A stretch of 64,000 nucleotides of DNA from Chlorobiaceae bacterium (GTDB taxonomy: Bacteria; Bacteroidota; Chlorobiia; Chlorobiales; Chlorobiaceae). Shown piece by piece: positions 56,184-64,000 of this stretch. How positions within the stretch are numbered: the first letter of the stretch is position 1; the number at the start of each line of letters is the position of its first letter. The notes beneath the pieces were generated by a model. It searched no databases and was not told where the DNA came from. It worked only from the letters and a program-made list of their open reading frames with translations. The stretch is taken from the NCBI GenBank assembly GCA_013334865.1, contig JAAXWS010000006.1, positions 69,306 through 133,305 of the forward strand, in the 5' to 3' direction. Both the position numbers and the translations under genes were made by a program.

Positions 56184-57232
56184 GACATCTTGCGTTTTAA
56201 TTCAGACAAATCAAATCCATCTTCACACTCAGCATCATCCTTGTCATCAACATATTTGTGTTTATGGTTTTCTGATATGTTCATAACGCTCCATTCAATC
56301 GAGCGCTTGAACGCACCCTTTCTGACGGGGCACTCCCGCCTGTCGCAGATTTCGCATGAGTAGTCGAGGCACCCGTCCGTATGGACAAACATTTCGATGC
56401 TTTCTCCGAAATGGTTATTGACCAGATAATTGAGTTTGTCGATCTCCGCGTGGGACTCATGGACATTGAAATACCAGGGAATGGTGAGATGGCAGTCCAG
56501 ATGCAGGGTACTGCCGTATTTGATAATCCGGGCATTATGGAGGTCGATCCAGTTTTCATCCCTGTTTGCCTGCAATAATCCGACCATTTTCTTCAGCAGC
56601 TCTTCGTCGGCCTCGTCCATAATGCCGCTGAGGGAATCCCGCACAATCCTGTACCCCGTAGAGACAATCAGCAAAGCGAAAACAAGAGCCACGGCGCTGT
56701 CGAGCCAGGCAAGCCCTGTGAAAAACAGCAGTATCAGCCCAACAAGAATGCCAATCGTCGAGTAAGTGTCAGACTGCAGGTGCTTTCCGCTCGCAACAAG
56801 TGCAAGCGAGTTGTTTTTCCTGCCTTTCCTGATTGCAACCGCACCTACCAGATAATTGATCATGGCCGTTATGCTGATCAGGATGATTCCATAATCAAGT
56901 TTTGCCACGGGATGGGGATTCCCGAGGTTTTTGGCCGCCTCGAAGATAATGAGCACGCCTGCAGCGGAAATCAAGGTCCCCTCAACTGCCGCCGAAACGA
57001 ACTCGACCTTGCCATGACCGTAAGGATGCCGGCGATCCCTCGGTTTTGCTGAAACATAAAGACTGTAAAGACCGATAAAACCGCTGGCCACATTCACCGT
57101 GCTTTCAAGGGCATCGGTCAGAATTGCTACCGAATGAGTGATATACCAGGCTATGAGTTTGACGATAAACAGGAAGACACCTGTTATGACCACAAGCTTC
57201 TGGAAATTATAGTTTTGTTTTGCCGCTGTCAT
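56180..57232 (-). CDS. Cation diffusion facilitator transporter
   Basis: HSVAILTDALESTVNVASG, DRRHPYGHGKVEF, SDTYSTIGILVGLILLFFTGLAWLDS. Confidence 0.94.
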   Translation of the reverse strand: MTAAKQNYNFQKLVVITGVFLFIVKLIAWYITHSVAILTDALESTVNVASGFIGLYSLYVSAKPRDRRHPYGHGKVEFVSAAVEGTLISAAGVLIIFEAAKNLGNPHPVAKLDYGIILISITAMINYLVGAVAIRKGRKNNSLALVASGKHLQSDTYSTIGILVGLILLFFTGLAWLDSAVALVFALLIVSTGYRIVRDSLSGIMDEADEELLKKMVGLLQANRDENWIDLHNARIIKYGSTLHLDCHLTIPWYFNVHESHAEIDKLNYLVNNHFGESIEMFVHTDGCLDYSCEICDRRECPVRKGAFKRSIEWSVMNISENHKHKYVDDKDDAECEDGFDLSELKRKMS

Positions 57233-57272
57233 GGCAGTACCGTAGCTCCTTGTTAATAATTACAACGCCGAC

Positions 57273-59837
57273 TCAATCAAGACTGAACTTGCCGATGCAC
57301 TTCACTCCTTCAAACCAAAGAACGCTTCCAATTCCTGCAGCGACACAAACAAGCAGTTCAAGGTGATTCAGGGGGGAGAACCTGAAAAGAGTTCCAAATA
57401 CCGGCACATAAAGAACAATTCCTAAAAACAGTATCGCCCCGGCCGCCACAGGCATCAATGCCTTGTTCGGAAGACGAAGGGTAGCAATGATCGTACGGCT
57501 CCAGGATCGATTGGTCAGAATCAGTCCGAGATTTGCTACGATCAGCGTGGTAAAGGTCAGCGCCCGGACTTTCTGTTCGCTCATGCCCAGGGAGAGGGAA
57601 AAGCCGAAAACACCCAGCACGGCGGCAAGCACGATCACCCCCTGCATGATGCTGATCAAAAGAGTCTTGCGCTCGAACAGCGCCTGGCGAGAACTCCGGG
57701 GAGGACGGTTCATGACCAACGTCTCTTCCCTTTCGGCCTCAAAAACTATTGAGCAGGCGGGATCGATAATCAACTGCAGAAAAGCGATATGCGCCGGAAG
57801 CAGTACCATCGGCCAATGAAACAGCACCGGGATGAGCGACATGCCGGCAATGGGGACATGAATCGCCAGGATGTAGGCGATGGCCTTCCGGATATTGTCG
57901 AATACCCGGCGTCCAAGCCTGACGGCCTGGACAATCGAGGCAAAATCATCATCAAGCAGCACCAGGTCTGCCGATTCACGGGCGACATCGGTCCCCCGCC
58001 CACCCATTGCTATTCCGATATTCGCCGCCTTCAGGGCCGGTGCGTCATTAACGCCGTCCCCGGTCATGGCCACTATCTCCCCGTTGGCTTTAAGCGCGTT
58101 GACAATTCGCAGTTTCTGTTCCGGAACAACACGGGCAAAAATATTGACGGACTTGATCCGTTCCTGCAACTCCGCATCGCTCATGTGCTGCAACTCGGAT
58201 CCGGTGATAACCGACCCGGGGTCTTTAAGTCCGATCTGCTGCGCGATAGTACAGGCGGTGCCGGCATAATCACCAGTGACCATGACAATCCGGATACCGG
58301 CCTGATAGCATTCGGCCAGAGCGGCGGGTACTGAAGGCCGCACCGGATCGGAAAGACCGATCAGGCCAAGGAATTCAAACCCGAAATCGTGCTGTTTGGC
58401 AGGCAGGTCCGGAGCCGCACAATAGGCCCTTGCCACCCCCAGAACCCGCAACCCTTCGGAAGCCATGACATTGATATGGTTTGAAATCAGGGTGACCTGC
58501 CGATCATCAAAATGGCAAAGATCGAAGATTGCTTCGGGAGCGCCCTTGGCAGCAATGATATAGTGATCGCCCTGAGGGGACTTCCAGACACGGGAAAGCG
58601 ACAGGAGCTCTTTGGAGATCGGATACTCTTGCAAAAAGTCCCAATCATGATGCAGAAGGGAGTGATTGTCGACATGATCGGCCGCCAGTGCCCTGATGGC
58701 TTTTTCCATCGGGTCAAAGGGGTCGAGCTGGCTTGCAAGAATACCGACTTCGACAAGAGCCCTGGATTCATCCGGCAAGGCATCAGGAAAAGCCGGGTCA
58801 ACCGCCACATATCCCTGTCCTGAAAACAGCTTTCTGACCGACATGCGGTTCATGGTCAAGGTACCGGTCTTATCAACGCAGAGCACCGTCGCCGCCCCCA
58901 GTGTTTCGATGGTCGGCATACGACGGGTAAGCACCTGTTTTTTTGAAATGCGCCATGCTCCCATCGCCAGAAAGATGACCAGCACAACCGGGAGCTCTTC
59001 AGGCAAAACCGCCATAGCAAGGGTTATGCCTGCGAGCACCCCGTTGAGCCAATCGCCATGGGTAAGGCTGTAGAAAACGATCACCAAAATGCAAAAAGAG
59101 AGCCCGACCAGAGAGAGCCTGCGCACCCAAGCCCCGGTCTCTTTCTGCAGAAGCGTCTCCTCCTGCTGGACTGTTTGCAATACCTTGCCGATCTTACCCA
59201 GCTCGGTTTGCCCCCCGGTTTCCGTCACTTTTGCAATTCCCTGGCCTTGAACTACCATAGTGCCCGAGTAGATGTAGGGAAGGTCGTCGCCTCCGGGCCT
59301 CACCACGATGTCATCCATTTTCCGATCACTCTTCCTTACCGGGAGTGATTCGCCGGTCAGAAGTGATTCGTCAACCAGGAGATTCAGGCTTGCCAGAATT
59401 TCAGCGTCTGCCGGAATCCGGTCCCCTTCATTCACGATCAGGATATCGCCACGCACCACCTCGCGGCCGGCGATCCTCCGTTCAGAACCCTCCCTGACGA
59501 CCAGTGCACGGGGACTGGAAAGCTCCCTTAACGACTCCAGCGCATTTTCCGTCTTCCGTTTCTGATAAAAGGTGAGTGCCATGACAAAAATGACAAAAGC
59601 AAGCAGCATGAGCGCTTCCTGACCATCACCAAGCACCAGATAGACTGCTCCGCAAGCAGCCAGGAGCAGAAACATCGGTTCACGCACGATATCCAGTGCA
59701 GTGGACAGAATGCCTCGACGCCCTGCGGCGGCAAGTTCATTGTATCCATCCGCTGACAGCCTGATGGCAACCTCAGCATCCGAAAGGCCTGAGTATTCTC
59801 CAGGTTTCAATTCTTTGTTCATGGCCGGAGGCAACAA
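57273..59837 (-). CDS. P2-type cation-transporting ATPase
   Basis: CVDKTGTLTMN, AVLPEELPVVLVIFLAMGAWRISKKQVLTR, MTGDGVNDAPALKAANIGIAMG. Confidence 0.94.
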   Translation of the reverse strand: MLPPAMNKELKPGEYSGLSDAEVAIRLSADGYNELAAAGRRGILSTALDIVREPMFLLLAACGAVYLVLGDGQEALMLLAFVIFVMALTFYQKRKTENALESLRELSSPRALVVREGSERRIAGREVVRGDILIVNEGDRIPADAEILASLNLLVDESLLTGESLPVRKSDRKMDDIVVRPGGDDLPYIYSGTMVVQGQGIAKVTETGGQTELGKIGKVLQTVQQEETLLQKETGAWVRRLSLVGLSFCILVIVFYSLTHGDWLNGVLAGITLAMAVLPEELPVVLVIFLAMGAWRISKKQVLTRRMPTIETLGAATVLCVDKTGTLTMNRMSVRKLFSGQGYVAVDPAFPDALPDESRALVEVGILASQLDPFDPMEKAIRALAADHVDNHSLLHHDWDFLQEYPISKELLSLSRVWKSPQGDHYIIAAKGAPEAIFDLCHFDDRQVTLISNHINVMASEGLRVLGVARAYCAAPDLPAKQHDFGFEFLGLIGLSDPVRPSVPAALAECYQAGIRIVMVTGDYAGTACTIAQQIGLKDPGSVITGSELQHMSDAELQERIKSVNIFARVVPEQKLRIVNALKANGEIVAMTGDGVNDAPALKAANIGIAMGGRGTDVARESADLVLLDDDFASIVQAVRLGRRVFDNIRKAIAYILAIHVPIAGMSLIPVLFHWPMVLLPAHIAFLQLIIDPACSIVFEAEREETLVMNRPPRSSRQALFERKTLLISIMQGVIVLAAVLGVFGFSLSLGMSEQKVRALTFTTLIVANLGLILTNRSWSRTIIATLRLPNKALMPVAAGAILFLGIVLYVPVFGTLFRFSPLNHLELLVCVAAGIGSVLWFEGVKCIGKFSLD

Positions 59838-59864
59838 CGTTGACCCAAGCCACGACGGATGTGC

Positions 59865-60953
59865 CTATACATCGGATCGCCCCTCTTTGATACCTGCCAG
59901 ATAGCCTCCGAACGACTCCTCGTACATCTCCCAGACGGTCATGAAAAGCGCCGAAATGATAGGGCCGACAAATATTCCGAAAATGCCGAACATCCCGATT
60001 CCGCCAAGCGTACCAAAAAAAATAAGGAGTTCGTGCAACTGCGTGTCTCGTCCCACCAGTATTGGCCGAACGATATTGTCGATAGGGTGCACAACGATAC
60101 TTAAAAACAGAAAAACACTCACAGCCTGAAGGTGCTGGCCCGTGACGACCAGATAGATAATTGCCGGCACCCAGACAAAAATCCAGGTCAGCGGTGGGCC
60201 AAGAATCGGGAACATCAGGAGTACGGACATGACCGCGCCCCAGAAAATGGCGTTGTCAATACCGGCAAAATGAAATGCCAGACCCGAAAGCGTACCTTGT
60301 AAAACACCAAGGGCCAGGCACCCCTTGAGGGTTGCCCGGGTCACTGAAAGAAATTTGTCGAGCAACCGGTGAGAATCCGCCACTGAGAGCGGAAGATAGG
60401 AAAGTCCCGTTTCCAGCAGCTGTCTGCCGTCCCGGATCAGGAAGAACATGGTGTAGAGGAAAACAAACAGCAGGAGCAGATCATTGATCGCCGTAAAGGT
60501 AAAAGATGAGAGGGTATCAAAAAGAATCGAGCCGGTTTTTCCCGCTACGTCACCAGCTTTCCGGAGAATCTCCTCACGATAAAGTTCAAGTTCACGATAA
60601 AATGGAACTGAACGCAGCTGCAGGTCCAAGGCGGCCGGATCCTGGAGTTGCTGCCTGACCCATGGCACGGCAACCCCGCTGATCTTGACCGCCTGCTGCA
60701 AAACAACGCCGATCAACAATGCCAGAGGAACAATGAGCATGACCAACATGGTGAACATGGTCATTGCCGCACTCAGGCTTTTGCTACCCCGCAACCATTT
60801 CATGAAACGATTGTTTATCGGAGAAGCAAGAGCCGAAAAGATCGCAGCCATGACAATCGCCATGAAAAAATACCGGATCATGGCAAGAAATATCGCAGAA
60901 ATGAACAGGACCACCAGGAGAAGAATAATCTGATCCGGCTTAAATCGGTTCAT
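59865..60953 (-). CDS. AI-2E family transporter
   Basis: FALLIGVVLQ, FPILGPPLTWIFVWVPAIIYLVVTG, GRDTQLHELLIFFGTLGGIGMFGIFGIFVGPII. Confidence 0.9.
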   Translation of the reverse strand: MNRFKPDQIILLLVVLFISAIFLAMIRYFFMAIVMAAIFSALASPINNRFMKWLRGSKSLSAAMTMFTMLVMLIVPLALLIGVVLQQAVKISGVAVPWVRQQLQDPAALDLQLRSVPFYRELELYREEILRKAGDVAGKTGSILFDTLSSFTFTAINDLLLLFVFLYTMFFLIRDGRQLLETGLSYLPLSVADSHRLLDKFLSVTRATLKGCLALGVLQGTLSGLAFHFAGIDNAIFWGAVMSVLLMFPILGPPLTWIFVWVPAIIYLVVTGQHLQAVSVFLFLSIVVHPIDNIVRPILVGRDTQLHELLIFFGTLGGIGMFGIFGIFVGPIISALFMTVWEMYEESFGGYLAGIKEGRSDV

Positions 60954-61138
60954 AATTCATGGCACATTATGGCTATCGCACTCTTTTCCATTCATCAGCA
61001 TCACGACAACATCCTCATCGAAGGAATCAAATTATACCAATAGTCAACTATCCATATCATACTTACGACAAACCCCAGAAATCAACCATAATGTTTGCCG
61101 TCATACTTCTTGCGCATGATACCGGCGACCAACGAAAC

Positions 61139-61831
61139 TCAATCCAGAACACATCGAACCGACATGCCGTCCCGCTTCTCTTCAGCACTGTTTATGATTG
61201 AAGGCACATGGTAATTAATCAACCTGTAGCGAGCCATTGTAAGATTGTATTCTGTTGAAGACCAGAAATAGGCACTTTTGTTGAGAAAATATGAATCACC
61301 ATTTATACCGCGAAGTCCACCGGGAAGGGCGCTGAACTCGCTCTTGGTCTCGGCACCTGAGTTTGGTTTTTCCCATAGCAGATCATTTACATCTTTCATT
61401 TTTCCACCAGCAAGCGCCTCACCGCCAAGTTGTTCGGTCAAAACCGACCACTCTTTGTCGCTCGGAACATGTGAACCTTTAGGAGTCAGGCCACGAGGGT
61501 CATTCACCGCATACCAGTTATAGAGTCGGCCATACTTTTTACCATTACCCGGGTCGTTATTGTAGAAGGTCCAGGCACCCTCACCCTTTTGGGCAGCATC
61601 GTACCACTCTTCAGCAGTTTTTGCGTACCGGACAGGATCACCATTGCGATAATGAGTAACATTCAAGTTTGTCTGAGTCCAAACCTGACTTCCGATAGCC
61701 ACTGCCTTATATCGATTTCCATCAATATCGGCTATCTCATTCGGAGTTGCGTTAACAAGTCCCGGGATCGACATCATAATTGTCATTGCCAGGGCAAAAA
61801 GGCCATAGACGAATCTGTATTTCATTCTCAT
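61139..61831 (-). CDS. FISUMP (Fibrobacter succinogenes major paralogous domain) protein
   Basis: YKAVAIGSQVWTQTNLNVTHYRNGDPV, KKYGRLYNWYAVNDPRGLTPKGSHVPSDKEWSVL, SAYFWSSTEYN. Confidence 0.92.
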   Translation of the reverse strand: MRMKYRFVYGLFALAMTIMMSIPGLVNATPNEIADIDGNRYKAVAIGSQVWTQTNLNVTHYRNGDPVRYAKTAEEWYDAAQKGEGAWTFYNNDPGNGKKYGRLYNWYAVNDPRGLTPKGSHVPSDKEWSVLTEQLGGEALAGGKMKDVNDLLWEKPNSGAETKSEFSALPGGLRGINGDSYFLNKSAYFWSSTEYNLTMARYRLINYHVPSIINSAEEKRDGMSVRCVLD

Positions 61832-61864
61832 CGTTTTCCACATTTTCGTTATCACACGAATGCA

Positions 61865-61891
61865 TAATGTATTATCCTTACAGCACAACCA
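61865..61891 (-). repeat. 27-bp repeat copy 1 (upstream of FISUMP gene)
   Basis: TAATGTATTATCCTTACAGCACAACCA; 25/27 identical to 62918-62944. Confidence 0.8.
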
Positions 61892-61899
61892 TAACTTTC

Positions 61900-62202
61900 T
61901 CAATCAAACAGTTCGCCGAGGAAACCGAGCGGCCCACCATGTTTTTTCCTTTTTCCAGTTCTCGGGTCTATATAATATCCATGTCCTTCATGCTCATGGT
62001 CATGATGCCCATGATGGGATTCCATGTTTCGAGAATCACTCCGATATTCATTGGAGACACTTCCAACAGAAGAGCGTTCAATGATTTTGTCAAGTTCTCC
62101 TTTGTCAAGCCAAACCCCACGGCACTCCGGACAGTAATCAATTTCAATTCCTTGTCGCTCAGTGATCAGAAGATCAACGCTTTTGCATTCAGGGCATTTC
62201 AT
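61900..62202 (-). CDS. zf-TFIIB-type zinc ribbon protein
   Basis: MKCPECKSVDLLITERQGIEIDYCPECRGVWLDKGELDKIIER. Confidence 0.9.
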   Translation of the reverse strand: MKCPECKSVDLLITERQGIEIDYCPECRGVWLDKGELDKIIERSSVGSVSNEYRSDSRNMESHHGHHDHEHEGHGYYIDPRTGKRKKHGGPLGFLGELFD

Positions 62203-62328
62203 CAGGCTCTCCTTTTATATTTCATTAATACAATCACTTAACATCAACCAGACACATCATCAAGAACAAGTGAAATCTATTGACCTCTATTTCCAGATAT
62301 GACTTCTACAACAAGAATAACCCCGGAA

Positions 62329-62368
62329 ACTTAAACAGGTCTAAATGGAAGATTAAATAATGCTTAAA
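62329..62368 (-). promoter_or_regulatory. Four 11-bp-phased TTAAA boxes (site D)
   Basis: Cores start at 62331 TTAAA, 62342 TAAAT, 62353 TTAAA, 62364 TTAAA; spacing 11/11/11; upstream of zinc ribbon and FISUMP genes. Confidence 0.78.
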
Positions 62369-62564
62369 TCATGGGGACGTGCCCGAACGTGCCCTCATAT
62401 ACTGAAAAAGGAAAAGTACGATCTTCTCGAAACGCGGACTATGGACGGGCTTGAACGGGGTCGAAGGGGATTTCCAAAATGATAAACGCCTTTTGGAGTG
62501 GGCGGAGCAAAAAATCGGACAAGCTCACAGGTTTACGGTGATTCTCGAGGCTCCATTTATGAAA

Positions 62565-62903
62565 TCATTGTGACTCATCATCAAAATCTGACAATAGCTG
62601 CTGACTTACCTTATCAAGGTATTTCTTGTGTCGTGCCATTCTGAAGATGTCCAGCCCGAAGTTTGAGGTAGGTACCAGACTGATTATTGTGCTTCGATTA
62701 TCAATCTTTTTGAGAGCGAGGTTGATATGCTCCTCCGATAATGGGGGTTCTCCCCCCAAGTTCGCCATGATTTTTCCAGCCGTTTTATCAGCACTCCGTA
62801 TAGACATGCCAAAATGAAGCATCGTACTGATCAGCCCATTAAATACCTGCTCATAGGGATATTCAATTATTCGCTGATTTCGCTTATGATAGTCGCCCTC
62901 CAT
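62565..62903 (-). CDS. Hypothetical protein (112 aa)
   Basis: YEQVFNGLISTMLHFGMSIRSADKTAGKIMANLGGE...ISLVPTSNFGLDIFRMARHKKYLDKVSQQLL. Confidence 0.6.
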   Translation of the reverse strand: MEGDYHKRNQRIIEYPYEQVFNGLISTMLHFGMSIRSADKTAGKIMANLGGEPPLSEEHINLALKKIDNRSTIISLVPTSNFGLDIFRMARHKKYLDKVSQQLLSDFDDESQ

Positions 62904-62917
62904 AAGTGATATCCTAA

Positions 62918-62944
62918 TAATGTCTTATCCCTACAGCACAACCA
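62918..62944 (-). repeat. 27-bp repeat copy 2 (upstream of hypothetical gene)
   Basis: TAATGTCTTATCCCTACAGCACAACCA. Confidence 0.8.
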
Positions 62945-62963
62945 CTGGTCATGAGGACTATGG

Positions 62964-64000
62964 TCAGTCCATGCGAGGTTTTACGCCCTTGATATGATGC
63001 AGGGAGACAACACCCAGCAGGCTGTCTTTTTCGTCAACTACCGGTATGGCTCTGAAAGTATATCGTGAAAACAGTTCAATGGCGTCACTCAATGTGTCAT
63101 CCTGACTCAACGTGATCAGGTTATCAGTCATGATTTCAGAGAGTTGCTCCGCAGGGCCGGCGTTCAGCAGGTCCCTGAGATCCACGACACCCCGAACAAG
63201 ATCGTTTTCCATTACATAAACGTACATGATGACGTCCATGTTCGCGGCGATGTCGTGGTAATTGTTGATGATCTCCTTTGCGAGGGTATCCGGCGACCGC
63301 TTGATGACATCCTGCGTCACATAGAGCATAATGTTCTCGTCATCCTGCTCAATGATTTGCTGAACTTTCGCCTTGCTTTCCTGGTCCACAAGCTCGATGA
63401 TCTCTTCTGCGTCAGAAGTGGGAAGGGCTGAAAGGATATCCGCCGCTTTAGCCGGACTCATCTCATTGAGCAGCTCAGCAGCCTTGTCTTTCTCCATCGA
63501 TCCGATCAGTTCCCTCTGCACCCTGGGCTCGACCTCTTCGAGTGTATCCGAGGCCAGTTCCGGATCCAGTGCGTTGAATACCGCCATGCGCTGCCCCCTG
63601 TCGAGTTCTTCCAATATGTCGGCCAGGTCAACAGGATGGATGTCGCTGATATTTTCCTTGAGGATATTGAGCTTGACATTGCCCTTGAAGCTGTCGATGG
63701 TCTCCGGCAGGGACTGCACGTAAACCCAAGAGATAGAAGAGTCTTCGGTATACCTTGCAAGAAGGTCCGCAAGCTTTGTCATGCCCATGCGTCGAAGAAT
63801 GCGAAAACGGTTGAAATCAACCTCACTTGCAAAAAGTCGGCCGTTCTGGCAGCTAAGCTTGACATCGTAGACCACCTCAACCTCATGATCCTCCATATCG
63901 AGGATTTTCTTGTCGAGGATATAGTCTTTCAGAAAAATATGGTTCTCTTCAGGATTCAGCTTATGCTCATCCGGATCGCTAATGTCGGAGATGATTTCGG
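62964..64000 (-). CDS. MgtE intracellular N-domain/CBS-domain protein with PRC-barrel-like N-terminus, truncated at window edge
   Basis: LADILEELDRGQRMAVFNALDPELASDTLEEVEP and CBS region. The frame stays open upstream of the track ATG: EIISDISDPDEHKLNPEENHIFLKDYILDKKILD-M, to the window edge. Confidence 0.85.
   Translation of the reverse strand, partial: EIISDISDPDEHKLNPEENHIFLKDYILDKKILDMEDHEVEVVYDVKLSCQNGRLFASEVDFNRFRILRRMGMTKLADLLARYTEDSSISWVYVQSLPETIDSFKGNVKLNILKENISDIHPVDLADILEELDRGQRMAVFNALDPELASDTLEEVEPRVQRELIGSMEKDKAAELLNEMSPAKAADILSALPTSDAEEIIELVDQESKAKVQQIIEQDDENIMLYVTQDVIKRSPDTLAKEIINNYHDIAANMDVIMYVYVMENDLVRGVVDLRDLLNAGPAEQLSEIMTDNLITLSQDDTLSDAIELFSRYTFRAIPVVDEKDSLLGVVSLHHIKGVKPRMD

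Noticed and set aside
50871-61831. Diversity-generating retroelement (C-type-lectin-fold target proteins)
   Set aside because: No reverse transcriptase ORF and no template/variable repeat pair noticed in the window.
62370-62400. GGGGACGTGCCC... as an insertion-sequence remnant
   Set aside because: Resembles repeat-associated sequence seen elsewhere but no second copy or transposase remnant found here.

Overview
Bacterial chromosomal window from a Gram-negative bacterium. It looks like a green sulfur bacterium (Chlorobi), but that is a family-level impression and was not tested. Coding density is high, and gene calls come from reading the supplied ORF translations. Main blocks, left to right: (1) minus-strand Tad/Flp pilus operon (flp, cpaB, cpaC secretin, tadE, tadG, cpaE fragment at the edge); (2) nitroreductase, CAP-domain protein, NRAMP transporter and UspA; (3) a RAYT/IS200-like Y1 transposase embedded in REP-like palindromes, with a 180-bp tandem duplication; (4) a four-gene cassette (UbiA, GtrA, DprE1-like, DprE2-like) matching the mycobacterial decaprenyl-phosphoryl-arabinose pathway; (5) a transcarboxylase-like biotin enzyme operon followed by a DevBCA-like ABC exporter and TolC-like protein; (6) GATase, photolyase and a CqsS/LqsS-like hybrid kinase with 4-bp gene overlaps; (7) RNase R, Kup, Amt/PII, and a PaeR7I/XhoI-type restriction enzyme with no methyltransferase in the window; (8) a KinB/AlgB-like two-component pair flanking an APC/KimA-like transporter; (9) a 14-heme cytochrome c, cytochrome b, OmpR-type two-component system and DUF4405 cluster; (10) ECF sigma operon, Fe-ADH, and a cation-transport cluster (CDF, P-type ATPase, MgtE-N/CBS). 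The most striking unannotated signal is a promoter architecture found four times between 47.9 and 62.4 kb: four TTAAA-like boxes spaced 11 bp apart, each upstream of minus-strand genes and followed by a -10-like hexamer. This suggests an undescribed OmpR-family regulon linking the multiheme cytochrome operon, its own two-component system and two DUF1566/FISUMP-type proteins. No tRNA, rRNA or CRISPR was seen.
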